Source: a virus
Strand: one strand, 5' to 3'
DNA: 24,911 nt
IMG/VR virus record: IMGVR_UViG_3300042564_001249
Span: 1-24,911 of that record
Below, piece after piece: positions 5,839 to 15,400 of this stretch (the first letter of the stretch is position 1; each line of letters starts with the position of its first letter). Under the pieces are notes generated by a model, which worked only from the letters and a program-made list of their open reading frames with translations, did not search any database and had not been told where the DNA came from. A program made the position numbers and the translations under genes.

Positions 5839-6312
5839 ATGGTTAAAAAGTATGTTAGCACAAAAGAATACAAAGAATTAGGACCGGTAGCTTATAGACA
5901 ATGGAGAGCTGATTCTCATTGCAGACTGATACATGGTTATGCATTGTCATTTAAGTTTGAATTTGAAACAGATCATCTTGATGCAAGAAATTGGGCAATG
6001 GATTATGGTGGCTTAAAGCCGCTTAAAGCATTGCTAGAAGAGTGGTTTGATCATACACTTCTAGTTGCACAGGATGACCCTCAAAGAGATGAGTTGCTAA
6101 GACTCGGAGAACTTAAACTAGCAAAGATTACAGAAGTAGAAAAAACTGGATGCGAAGGTATTGCAGATTTTCTTTATGAATACGTGAATACAGTATTCTT
6201 AAAAGACTACGGCGAACAAGACCGTCTATGGTGTAGTCGAGTTGAAGTTCGCGAAACCGGAGCAAACATGGCATATCGCCAAGGTCACAGAGAAGACGGT
6301 GAATTCTTATAA
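5839..6312 (+). CDS. QueD / 6-pyruvoyl-tetrahydropterin synthase-like enzyme
   Basis: The 157-residue product belongs to the PTPS/QueD fold, which converts dihydroneopterin triphosphate to 6-carboxy-tetrahydropterin (QueD, 7-deazaguanine route) or 6-pyruvoyl-tetrahydropterin. Family landmarks are SHCRLIHGYALSF (His27, candidate catalytic Cys28, His32), NWAMDYGGLK (50s), WFDHTLL (Asp71-His72) and VEVRETGANMA (Glu139). The usual HGH zinc motif reads HGY here, so one zinc ligand is a tyrosine. No folE, queC, queE or transglycosylase gene is in the window. In phages such genes can serve queuosine in tRNA or deazaguanine in DNA; the window does not decide. Shine-Dalgarno GCGAGGA precedes the ATG, and the stop overlaps the next start (TAATG). 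Confidence 0.85.
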   Translation: MVKKYVSTKEYKELGPVAYRQWRADSHCRLIHGYALSFKFEFETDHLDARNWAMDYGGLKPLKALLEEWFDHTLLVAQDDPQRDELLRLGELKLAKITEVEKTGCEGIADFLYEYVNTVFLKDYGEQDRLWCSRVEVRETGANMAYRQGHREDGEFL

Positions 6313-7127
6313 TGAAAACATATCTGCCTAACGAAACTAAAGAAGGCAGAAAAGCAAGAAAGGCCCTCGAAAAGCAGGGCCTTTCTTCTGTCATAGTACC
6401 TGAAACAAATCAAATTCCTAGTAAAGAAAATAAAAATTATGTTGTGTGCCTAAAGTGGGGTACAAAATATGGATCCGAATATGTGAATAAATTAAAATCT
6501 ATGGTTTCTCGTAATTTAACTATAGATCATGAATTTATTTGCTTTACAGACAATCGTGCAGGTATAGATCCATCAATACGAGTTGAACCGTTGCCAAATA
6601 TTCCTGTATCGGGGTGGTGGTATAAAGTTTGGTTTTTGAGCAACGAACTTCCTATTCAAGGAACCTTGCTTTTTTTAGATCTTGATCTTATAGTATTTAA
6701 AAATATCGATAATTTGTTCACCTATAAACCAGAAAAAAACTTTTGTATAATAAGAGATTTTAATAGAAATATTAGGCAAAGTTGGGATAGAATGAACAGC
6801 AGTGTTTTTAGAACAAAAATAGGACACTACAATAAAGAATATCAAATTTTTAAAAACGATCCGCAACAGTTTACAAGAAGATTACACGGCGATCAGGATT
6901 GGATGTTTAAATATGTAAAAGATTTTTCTTTTTGGCCAGACGAGTGGATTCAAAGTTATAAATGGGAAATGCGTAGCAGAAATGATTTAGGAGTTGTTAA
7001 CGGTAAAAGAAACTTTAGACATCCTGGAACTCCTAAAATACTAGAACAGACAAGTATTGCAGTATTTCACGGAGAGCCTAACATTCCGGACTGCAATGAC
7101 AAATGGCCAATAGAAAACTGGGGTTGA
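6312..7127 (+). CDS. Glycosyltransferase, GT-A type with DxD motif
   Basis: The 271-residue product resembles small nucleotide-sugar glycosyltransferases of the GT8-like GT-A kind. The conserved body starts near residue 43 (NYVVCLKWGTKYG) and contains the metal-binding DLDL within LFLDLDLIVF at about residue 122, a SSVFR segment, a GDQDWMF stretch and a late His in VFHGEPNIPD that fits the second metal site. The target could be DNA, virion or host surface glycan; nothing here decides. The first 40 residues are charged and encode a perfect 11-bp terminator-like hairpin (6357-6386). The start overlaps the QueD-like stop by one base, so translation is probably coupled. Its own stop overlaps a possible promoter for the UV endonuclease. 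Confidence 0.87.
   Translation: MKTYLPNETKEGRKARKALEKQGLSSVIVPETNQIPSKENKNYVVCLKWGTKYGSEYVNKLKSMVSRNLTIDHEFICFTDNRAGIDPSIRVEPLPNIPVSGWWYKVWFLSNELPIQGTLLFLDLDLIVFKNIDNLFTYKPEKNFCIIRDFNRNIRQSWDRMNSSVFRTKIGHYNKEYQIFKNDPQQFTRRLHGDQDWMFKYVKDFSFWPDEWIQSYKWEMRSRNDLGVVNGKRNFRHPGTPKILEQTSIAVFHGEPNIPDCNDKWPIENWG
6357..6390 (+). terminator. Terminator-like hairpin inside the glycosyltransferase gene
   Basis: AGAAAGGCCCT (6357-6367) and AGGGCCTTTCT (6376-6386) form a perfect 11-bp stem with an 8-base loop, followed by TCTG. The 3' arm and tail are T-rich but interrupted by C. It lies 45-75 bases into the coding sequence, so it could attenuate transcription when the gene is not translated. It could also be an RNA processing site. 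Confidence 0.5.
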
Positions 7128-7152
7128 CCTGCTGGTATATTTTATGTATGTT
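7124..7152 (+). promoter_or_regulatory. Possible sigma70 promoter of the UV endonuclease
   Basis: TTGACC (7124-7129), 17 bases, TATGTT (7147-7152). The -35 overlaps the preceding stop codon. The expected transcript start falls at about 7159, the second possible ATG of the downstream gene. The -10 box is weak. Confidence 0.45.
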
Positions 7153-7158
7153 GTAAAC

Positions 7159-8193
7159 ATGACAAACAATCTTATCACCCAACGCATCGGCTTTGCCTGC
7201 AAATATCTTTATCGTGATCAGTCGCTGAAAAAGCGTATCCTCGAAGATTACGAGCGTCCTCTTAACACCCGTGCAACAACTGTTGCTTGGCTTAATAGGC
7301 AAAAACTTTCTGAAGCTGAAGATCGGCTTTGGGAGATTATGGTTCACAATATCAAATCTGTCGAAAGGTTAGTTGAATATGTTGGAAGTCTTCCTCCAGA
7401 ATTACGTATGGTACGTATTGGCAGTGATATCTTGCCTGTTTATACTGAGTCTAATTGGAGTTACTATTGGAAGAGACCGGATGTCGTCCAGTACTGCGAA
7501 CGAGAATTTGCTCGAGTGGGTGATACTGCACGTAGGCTTGATGTTCGCTTGTCTTTTCACCCTGGCCAGTTTACCGTTTTGGCTTCCGATAGTGACGACA
7601 TTGTAAGTCGCAGTATTGAGGAGTTTGAATATCATGTTGATATGGCAAGATGGATGGGCTACGGCAAGACATTCCAGGACTTTAAAATTAATGTCCACAT
7701 ATCGGGTCGTAGAGGTCCAGCCGGCATCCAAGCAGTTCTCCCAAGACTCTCGCCAGAGGCCCGCAACACCATTACCATCGAAAACGACGAAAACAGCTGG
7801 GGACTTGACGCAAGTCTCGAACTTGAGAAAGACGTTGCCCTTGTACTCGACATACATCACCACTGGATTCGCACAGGAGAATACATTCAGCCCACAGATG
7901 ATAGATATCGTCGTATAATTGACAGCTGGCGCGGTCAACGTCCTGTTATACATTACAGTCTTAGCAGAGAAGATGTGCTAGTCAATTTCAACCCTAATAA
8001 ACTTCCTGTAATGGATGATCTTCTAACAGAAGGCTACAAGAAACAAAAACTTAGAGCACACAGTGACTACATGTGGAACCATACTGCAAACGAATGGGCA
8101 CTGAGCTTTTTGCCCTATGCCGATATTATGGTAGAAAGCAAGATGAAAAATCTTGCTAGTATTAAGTTGTACGAACATGCTAGACGTGTATAA
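7159..8193 (+). CDS. uvsE: UV-damage endonuclease (UvdE/UvsE family)
   Basis: The 344-residue product is an AP-endonuclease-2-like TIM barrel that nicks 5' of pyrimidine dimers and other lesions. Family motifs are in order: RIGFACK near residue 9, RIGSDILP near 85, the signature SFHPGQF near 132, NVHISG near 177, ENDE near 207, DIHHHW near 230, HSDYMWN near 299 and ESKMKN near 325. The His, Glu and Asp residues of these motifs supply the metal ligands. ATG 7144 gives five more residues but lies upstream of the possible -10 box; neither start has a clear Shine-Dalgarno. Its codons are less A/T-biased than its neighbours, hinting at a separate origin. Such an enzyme would protect genomes of sunlight-exposed marine phage. 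Confidence 0.95.
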   Translation: MTNNLITQRIGFACKYLYRDQSLKKRILEDYERPLNTRATTVAWLNRQKLSEAEDRLWEIMVHNIKSVERLVEYVGSLPPELRMVRIGSDILPVYTESNWSYYWKRPDVVQYCEREFARVGDTARRLDVRLSFHPGQFTVLASDSDDIVSRSIEEFEYHVDMARWMGYGKTFQDFKINVHISGRRGPAGIQAVLPRLSPEARNTITIENDENSWGLDASLELEKDVALVLDIHHHWIRTGEYIQPTDDRYRRIIDSWRGQRPVIHYSLSREDVLVNFNPNKLPVMDDLLTEGYKKQKLRAHSDYMWNHTANEWALSFLPYADIMVESKMKNLASIKLYEHARRV

Positions 8194-8425
8194 CGAAAGA
8201 GAAGATCCTAGAGTTTACGGGGAAATAGATCTTGAACGTAGGGTAATTTACACTCGAGAAATAACGTGTTTAATTCCGTGGAAACGTTGCTGGGATTCGA
8301 AAAAAAGTTTGTTTTTGAAACAGTGTATACGTGTAACATGCGGATTAAACGGTCCTGGAGATACAATCATTACCAATTACTATTTTGAACCTAAACGATG
8401 GACACTAAGACTTCTTAGAAAATAA
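8177..8425 (+). CDS. Small conserved-type phage protein, unknown function
   Basis: The frame gives 82 residues from ATG 8177, overlapping the UV endonuclease end by 17 bases; no Shine-Dalgarno is seen and GTG 8186 is an alternative start. The pattern PWKRCWDSKKSLFLK, then GLNGPGD, then an aromatic/basic C-terminus (WTLRLLRK) recalls a small protein family I have seen in marine T4-like phages; this is from memory and unverified. Four cysteines are present but not in a clear zinc-binding spacing. Its stop codon lies within the late box of the next gene. Confidence 0.65.
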   Translation: MLDVYNEREDPRVYGEIDLERRVIYTREITCLIPWKRCWDSKKSLFLKQCIRVTCGLNGPGDTIITNYYFEPKRWTLRLLRK

Positions 8426-8428
8426 ATA
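8421..8428 (+). promoter_or_regulatory. Late promoter box just before 8433
   Basis: AATAAATA differs from the T4 late consensus at the first base. It contains the stop codon of the preceding gene and ends five bases before the next ATG, which has no Shine-Dalgarno. This repeats the arrangement seen at 5454-5466. Confidence 0.5.
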
Positions 8429-8432
8429 CTGT

Positions 8433-8714
8433 ATGAGTTATTTAAATCGTATGTATGGCGGTACAAGATCCGCCCCCGAATCAAACAAAAATACAAATCG
8501 TGTTCTCGGTGGTTTAAGAGGCCAAGGTGCAGATCATTATTCAGTACTCGGTGAAGACGGGGTTGAGCGTAATGTACCTACACAAAAGTATGTTCAAAGT
8601 CTTGAACAAAAATTAAGAGAACAGGATACAAGAATATCTGTATTAGAAAAAAAGTTGAGAAGTATGTCTACAGATCAGCGATTAATTTCGCAGGCTGTAT
8701 CAAAAAAGTTATAA
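8433..8714 (+). CDS. Small coiled-coil protein, unknown function
   Basis: This 93-residue product has a flexible Gly/Asn-rich N-terminal half (YLNRMYGGTRSAPESN) and a C-terminal coiled coil of about 45 residues (YVQSLEQKLREQDTRISVLE). The build would suit a small structural or scaffolding component, but no family is recognised. It has a late-type box immediately upstream and no Shine-Dalgarno. Its end overlaps by six bases with a convergent gene on the other strand. Confidence 0.75.
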   Translation: MSYLNRMYGGTRSAPESNKNTNRVLGGLRGQGADHYSVLGEDGVERNVPTQKYVQSLEQKLREQDTRISVLEKKLRSMSTDQRLISQAVSKKL

Positions 8715-8996
8715 CTTTCCTATACCTAAGTTAGAACTAGCACTCAAATTCCATACTTTTTTACGCTCAACGCCCTTGCGTTGGGCGAATTTTTTTGAGT
8801 TACAGTAATCGCAAACATGAAAATAGTTATTGCTTAATCTTTTTGGATCCATTGATCCTCTTTCTCTATGGAATTCTTTAGAACAATTGTCACACCTAAA
8901 ATGCACAAGTGTTTTTTTTCTAGTATAAGTATGCTCGATTCCGAGTTTACTTTTTCTCACGTGTGAAGTCTCTACTATGCTTTGTTTGATAAACAT
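8709..8996 (-). CDS. Small zinc-ribbon protein on the minus strand
   Basis: This 95-residue product has two CxxC pairs: CDNC near residue 35 and CDYC near residue 62, separated by FHRERGSMDPKRL and NNYFHV, then FAQRKGVERKKVWN. The four cysteines fit a C4 zinc ribbon, and the basic surroundings would suit nucleic-acid binding. I recall similar small proteins in marine myoviruses but cannot verify this. It is the only minus-strand gene of the window. No Shine-Dalgarno is seen; on its strand a TAAATA ends six bases before the ATG, like the late boxes at 5454 and 8421. Function unknown. Confidence 0.78.
   Translation of the reverse strand: MFIKQSIVETSHVRKSKLGIEHTYTRKKTLVHFRCDNCSKEFHRERGSMDPKRLSNNYFHVCDYCNSKKFAQRKGVERKKVWNLSASSNLGIGKL
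8771..8796 (+). terminator. Possible intrinsic terminator within the minus-strand gene
   Basis: CGCCC (8771-8775), loop TTGCGTT, GGGCG (8783-8787), then AATTTTTTT. A 5-bp GC-rich stem with a seven-T tail lies 57 bases after the end of the plus-strand gene. It would end plus-strand transcription inside the convergent gene. An alternative stem CAACGC/GCGTTG competes. Confidence 0.5.
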
Positions 8997-9033
8997 ATAT
9001 GTATTTAGTTACATTAAGATTATAAAAAATACC

Positions 9034-9041
9034 TATAAATA
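9034..9041 (+). promoter_or_regulatory. T4-type late promoter box before the Fe-S gene
   Basis: TATAAATA is an exact match to the late consensus. The gene start at 9058 follows at normal distance, with GAAAGGGAA as Shine-Dalgarno. It could also drive the fibre genes downstream, as no terminator intervenes. Confidence 0.65.
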
Positions 9042-9057
9042 TTAGAAAGGGAATATC

Positions 9058-9423
9058 ATGGAAGTTTGCACTCTTACAGAATCTGCTAAAAAACAAATAG
9101 ATACTCTATGTCAAGAAAACAATTGCTATGCAATTACATTAAATCTTCGAGGCGGCGGGTGTGCAGGATTTGAATACGATTGGGGAACAATCTCTCATCC
9201 GTCGGAATTAAATCCGGGAGATATTGTTGTAAAAACTGACAATGCAGGACGTTTTGTTATCGGAGCACATAGTCTTATGTTTTTGATAGGAACAGAAGTA
9301 GATTACATTCGCAGTTTAGTAGGTAGTAATTTTGAAATTCGTAACCCAAATGCAAAAAGCAGTTGTGGATGCGGAGTAAGTGTAAATTTTGATTTTGACG
9401 ATTTAGCATCGTCTCACATATAA
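9058..9423 (+). CDS. IscA/HesB-type iron-sulfur carrier
   Basis: The 121-residue product has the three conserved cysteines of A-type Fe-S carriers: Cys35 in GGGCAGFEY and Cys103 and Cys105 in SSCGCGVSV. These ligate Fe or an Fe-S cluster for delivery to apo-proteins. Length is close to the bacterial norm (about 107-115), with a short acidic tail (FDFDDLASSHI). HesB-like genes are common in marine T4-like phages, where they sit near structural genes; a virion role has been discussed but is not shown here. The late box at 9034 implies late expression. The fibre gene starts 15 bases downstream with Shine-Dalgarno ACGGAG. Confidence 0.92.
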   Translation: MEVCTLTESAKKQIDTLCQENNCYAITLNLRGGGCAGFEYDWGTISHPSELNPGDIVVKTDNAGRFVIGAHSLMFLIGTEVDYIRSLVGSNFEIRNPNAKSSCGCGVSVNFDFDDLASSHI

Positions 9424-9438
9424 CGGAGTTTAAGTATA

Positions 9439-12400
9439 ATGGCACAACAGATAGTTAATATTGGCGTAGAAGGAAATGACGGTACTGGTGATAGTATTCG
9501 TGAATCCTTTCGTAAAGTTAATGAAAATCTCAACGAACTTTACGCAGTATTTGGACTTGGCGGCCAAATTAGCTTTACAACACTAGGCGATGTGCCACAA
9601 GAGTATGTTGTAGGACAAGATGAAAATAAAGTTTTACTTGTTAACAACGATGCATCTGGAATATCTTTCTATTCATTTGTTTCTGACGCTGGCACAAATG
9701 ATCCACTAGATCCTGCTAACACTGTTGCATTTTCTGTTGCTGATGGTAAATTAACAATTAGAACTGTTAACACTAAGTTAAGTCAAGATCCGGCACCTTT
9801 TACTATACAACCTGTAAAACTAGGTGCAGCAATTGCATACGACAACACAACTCAAGCCAGATTGTTAGATACAGCAAGCATCAACTTGCTTATTAACGAC
9901 TGGAATACTGTACACGGTTCAGGAAGTCCAATTTCCGCAGACAACTTACTTGTAAGTAAAGGTTATACTGATGCAAATTACTTACAGCCTTCTGGACCTA
10001 TACGTGTTAGAGAAGAACCAACTAGCTTTGCAGAATATACAAAAACTATTGATAGTTTTACTAGCGGAAATGCTGTAATTACAGATCACGGATTTAACAG
10101 TGGTATTAACGGAGTTGGATTTTTATACAACAGTACCGGTACCAATGCAACACCTTTATTAGAAAATGTTAATGCAGTTAGTTTTGTTTCCGGAAGAACA
10201 TACGAAATTGTAACTGTAGGAGATACAAATTGGTCTGCTATAGGAGCATCGACATATGAAGTAGGAGATCGATTTGTTGCAACTGGTGTAGGTTCTGGGA
10301 CCGGTGTTGCTGCGGCAGTTTACTTTGTAAGATATGTCAATTCTACTCAACTAAGTTTCCATTATACAATTGCAGATGCTAAATCAGGATCAAACAAGAT
10401 TTCTCTTAGCGGCGGATCTGGAACACAAACTATAACCGATACCGGAATAAACAACTTACTAGATGGTTATTGGTTAGAAAACGAAGCAGTTCCAAGAAAA
10501 GCAACTGTTCGTCGTCAAGGGGATACAATGCAAGGTCCACTTTACCTTGCAGACCATCCATACCCTTTTAATGGTGTAGGTACTCCTAACACAGAATTTG
10601 ACTTACAGGCTGCAACTAAGTTATATGTTGACTCTTCGTCATTTGCAAGTATTATTAACTTATTTGTAGCTACATCCGGGTCTGACGTTCAACCTAACAC
10701 ACCTCCAGGTAAAACTGGAAGATCGTTTAGCTATGCATACAGAACAATATCAGCCGCTTGTCAAAAAGCAGAAAGATTGCAATTAGCAAGTGAACCAGAA
10801 TTAGGACCGTATGTACAAACTATAACTTTCGGAAGTGGTGCTACAAATGCAACAGTTAATAGTACTCCTGGATATAACACAGATGTTGATCAAGACCTAG
10901 TAGTTTCGACTATAAATAGTCAAAAATCATCAATCATTGACGCAGCAATTGCAGCAGTTAACGCTGAATATCCTACATTTATTTTTGATGAAAATCAATG
11001 GAGAGATGACTTAGAGTACATACTCGATGCTATTAACTTAGACATACAAGCAAGTGTATCTAGCGGAACTAAACACAACTATCTATCAAGATATGCAGGA
11101 TTAAGATATTTTAGAAATCCTACTACAGAAATAGCAGTTGATACAAATGGTCAGTATACTCAAACATCCTATGCTATTACACAAGCTCGTGCTGCAACAG
11201 TTGCAGAATTAGTTTCTGCATCAATACTTGAAAGTACAGAATGGAACGATGCAGTCAAAGACTTGTTCGAGGTAGTACTTGATGTTATTAATCCAAGTGT
11301 TAGCGATCCGGCACTTGTTGAAAGTACAAACTATTATACATTTAGAATCAATAGCGGCCCAAGTAGTTACGTTGACCAAGCTATTTCAACTAATCCCGAC
11401 ATTTTTCCTGGAAAATTAATAAGAGGAAAAACATCAGGTGCAATAGGAAGAATTGTTACATATACTAGAGGTGAAGACATTGTTGGAACTCCTACTTATG
11501 ACGAAGTAACCATGCAACTTCTTGCACCTATAGAATTCAGTCTAACTGAAGAACTAGAATATGGCAACTTATCTAACATTCAACAAGTTACAATCAATGT
11601 TGAAACTGGTATTTACGAAGAGCATTTGCCAATACGTGTTCCTAACAATACATCTATCATAGGCGACGACTTTAGAAGAACTATTGTGAGACCAGCAGCT
11701 GGACCAAGCCAATCACCTTGGGCTGATATATGGTTTTATAGAGATGCTGACATTGACGGCAATATAACTGCTTCTGGAGGATTAGAAGGAAAGTACGGAA
11801 GCGATAGCACATTAGTTGGCTATTATGGACATCACTATTTAACTGATCCAAGTAATGCTAATAGTACACCTAAAAACAATAACGAACTAGACATGTTTAT
11901 GATGAACGACGGTACTATTTTACGTAGTTTAACATTTCAGCGACATGGAGGATTCGGTGTTGTACTAGATCCCGAAGGACAAATACTTACACGATCACCA
12001 TTTATACAATCATGTTCGAGTTTTTCTAGAAGTAGAAATGCTAAAGCCTTTACCGGTGGTGCGTACATTGACGGGTATAGTGGAAACATGTCTGTTAGAG
12101 TAGTTGGAAAAAACGGAAACTTCGAAGTTGACGTTGAAACACCAACATATACAGCTCTAGGTATTCGTAGACCAACATTGCCAACTAGCTTTTTTATCGA
12201 CGGAGTAAGATATCAAGTTAATGCAATTAAAGATTATGAACCGTCTGCTGTAAGTGTCGACGGATCAACAACTGTTGCAAAAGCAACACTTATACTCGAC
12301 GAAACCAGTAACGAAGGCAACGGGTTAACTGTTTCAGTTGTAACAAATAGCCAGTATTTTGATATCACATTATTAACAGGCGGTAATAAATCCGTTCTTG

Positions 12401-15400
12401 CAAACGACTTTACAAACTTAAATGACTTAGGATATGCCGTTGTAGCAAATAACAATGCTACCACCGAACTCGTTTCGGTATTTACATATTACTGTCATAT
12501 AGGCTATTATGCGTTAAACGGATCTCAAATTAGATCTTTAACAGGAAATAACAGCTACGGAACATTTGGTCTTGTAGCAGAAGGATCAGATCCTGACGAA
12601 AAAGCATCAACTGTTATACTAACTCAAGACTTGGCTCAACCTGTAAAAATTTATAACGTTGATCAGATTGTTGAATTAACTGGTACTAGCCTTGGAATTT
12701 TAGATGGCGACACGCTAACACAAGTTCAAGGTGCAATAAGTGTAACCGGTGTTGTTGCATACACAGAAGAAAGCGGCGGAAACACATTTGCATATTTACA
12801 AACATTAGTAAATGGTGCATTTAATGCTATTGACAGTGTAACTACATACGGAGTTCCAGAATCTGTAGACAACTTAGGATATACTGCAAACGAAGAAGAC
12901 TCATCGTTATTTGTTTTCGATCTAACATTTTATCCTATGAACGGTGCCGAGGTTGAAATATTACACTCAACTGGGTTGTATTATCCATATGGTGTTATAT
13001 CGGCGTCATCAACAGACATAGAAGTTCCTGTAGCATATTGCGACTCGACTAATACAGCAATAAGAAGAAAAGTTTGGAGACTAGATTTATCAAGCGGCGT
13101 TTCTGCAGGAGCATCGGGCGTACAAGTTAATACTACATTTGGTACTTTTGGAAATTACAGAGATAAACAGAGCTTCTTGCTTGATGGATTGCCTGCGTCA
13201 CTGTCAACTAGACCTAGTACTGCATTGGTTTTTGATGAGCAACCTACACAAACTTACAGAACTATTTCGTTTGATAACACTATTGTTTCTGCCATTCCAA
13301 CTCCTGCAGGAGTTAAAAGAATTGGTATTGATGCAAACTACGATGCTATTGATCTGACTGTTAGTAACCTTTATGCAGGAGATGCAAACTTAGATACCGC
13401 TATAGGAACTATGGGTGCTAATGCCGGCGATACTATGATTGCTATAGAATTGCTTGATGCCGGTGATGTAAATAGAATCAACAACGGCAACATGATATTT
13501 ACATGGGCAGGTGTAACTCACAGAATTACAGAATACGAAGTAGATTCAAGTGGAGCATACGGTGTAGTTAAGTTTACTGATTTATATAGTATTAACGATG
13601 CCTATACAAGTGGGCTTGCTTCGCGAGCTGATAATACTATAGGAAGTACAAACACACTTAAAGCTGTTTTAAGAGCAAATGAAACAGCAAATATTACTGT
13701 AAATATTTCTACAACTCGTGCAACCAGCCACGACTTCTTATACATTGGTACAGGCGGCTACAACAGTACAAATTATCCAAACAGAATTTATGGTGCACCG
13801 ACTAGCGATTGGGTATCAGACGAACAAGCAATTGACGAGAATGGTACTAGCAGTAAAGCACAAGTTCAAGAAAGATTAAAAGGACGTTGCTTCTTTTCAA
13901 GTACAGACCAAGATGGTTTCTTCCGTGTAGGACGTTTCTTTACAGTTGACCAAGGTACTGGCTCTGTTACTTTTAACGCTTCTCTTGTATTAACTAATAT
14001 CGATGGTATCGGTTTTAAACGTGGTGTTAGAGTTAACGAATTTAGTCCCGACGACAGTTTTACAGATGCAAAAGGCGATGCAGTACCAACAGAAACAGCA
14101 ACCGAAGGCTATATTAACCGTCGCCTTGGCTGGAACCGTAATGGCACTAATCTCGATCCTGGCGATATAATAAGTAGTGGAGCACTTAGACTCGACGGCG
14201 GCAACTCCATGGCTGGCGAATTAAACATGGGTTCCAACAAAATTACAAACGTTGCAACGCCAACAAACGGAACAGATGCTGTTAACAAAGATTATGTTGA
14301 TGCAAATAACGAATTGAGTGAACTTGTGGACGTTGCTATTGCTACACCAGTAGAAGGCCAAGTGTTAACATATGTAGGCGGAGCAACTAATAAATGGGTT
14401 AACGTACCTTTTGACACTAGTGCAGCTACTACAGACATTACATTTAGCTATACATCAGGTGAACTAAGAGCAGCAATTGCATCTGAAGTAATCATGGATG
14501 CAGATGTTAATTTAAATGCTGGTATTCAACAACGCAAATTAAGTATGAATGCTGCAACTACTAGAGCAAATGCTACTGGTATTACACAGGCAGATTTAGG
14601 GCTTGCAAGTTTTAATAGCAGCGTGTTTACATCAACAGATGGATGGTTAACAGTTAGTACTAGCGGTATTACAAACGCAATGTTAGCAGGGTCTATTGCA
14701 AATAACAAACTTTCAAATAGTTCTATAACATTCGGTGACGGTTCTACTACTAGTGCAGTATCGTTAGGTGGAACTTTAACAGTACAAGGTACAGCAAACG
14801 AAGTTGAAGTTGGATACAGTGCCGGCGTATTTACTGTAGGGTTACCATCTACTATAACAGCAACACTAAGTGGAAATGCATCGAGTGCTACAGTTGCAAC
14901 TACGACAACTATTACAGCAAAAAATACTGACGCAGCACCAAACTTTATTACTTTTGTTGCTAGTCAGTCTGGAAACTTGTCAACATTTACCGACAGCGGA
15001 TTAACTTGGACCCCTACTACTAACACTCTTGGATTTACAACTGGTTTAATTACAGGCCTAAATAAAGCTACATTTAGCGGTGCTACAACTGTTAATGAAA
15101 TTATACTGCCTACAAATCTTTCAGATGCATTAACTATAAGAGATAACGCAGGTACAGCAGTTGACATTTTAGATATAACAACCACTACTGGTGCTCCGTC
15201 ATTTAACGTTAAAACAAACATGACCATCACTGGTAATATACTTCCGGGTGCAAACAGTCCAACTGATAGTGGTCAAATGCTAGGTGGTAGTGGAAATCGA
15301 TGGAATACTGTTTATGCAACTACCTTTAACGGTACTGCAACAGAAGCACTATACGCCGACTTAGCTGAAAACTATCTAGGAGATGCAGACTATGAACCAG

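Noticed and set aside
7373-7953. Open frames on both strands inside the UV endonuclease gene
   Set aside because: They are in other frames of a gene whose motifs are all in the main frame; no ribosome sites were seen.
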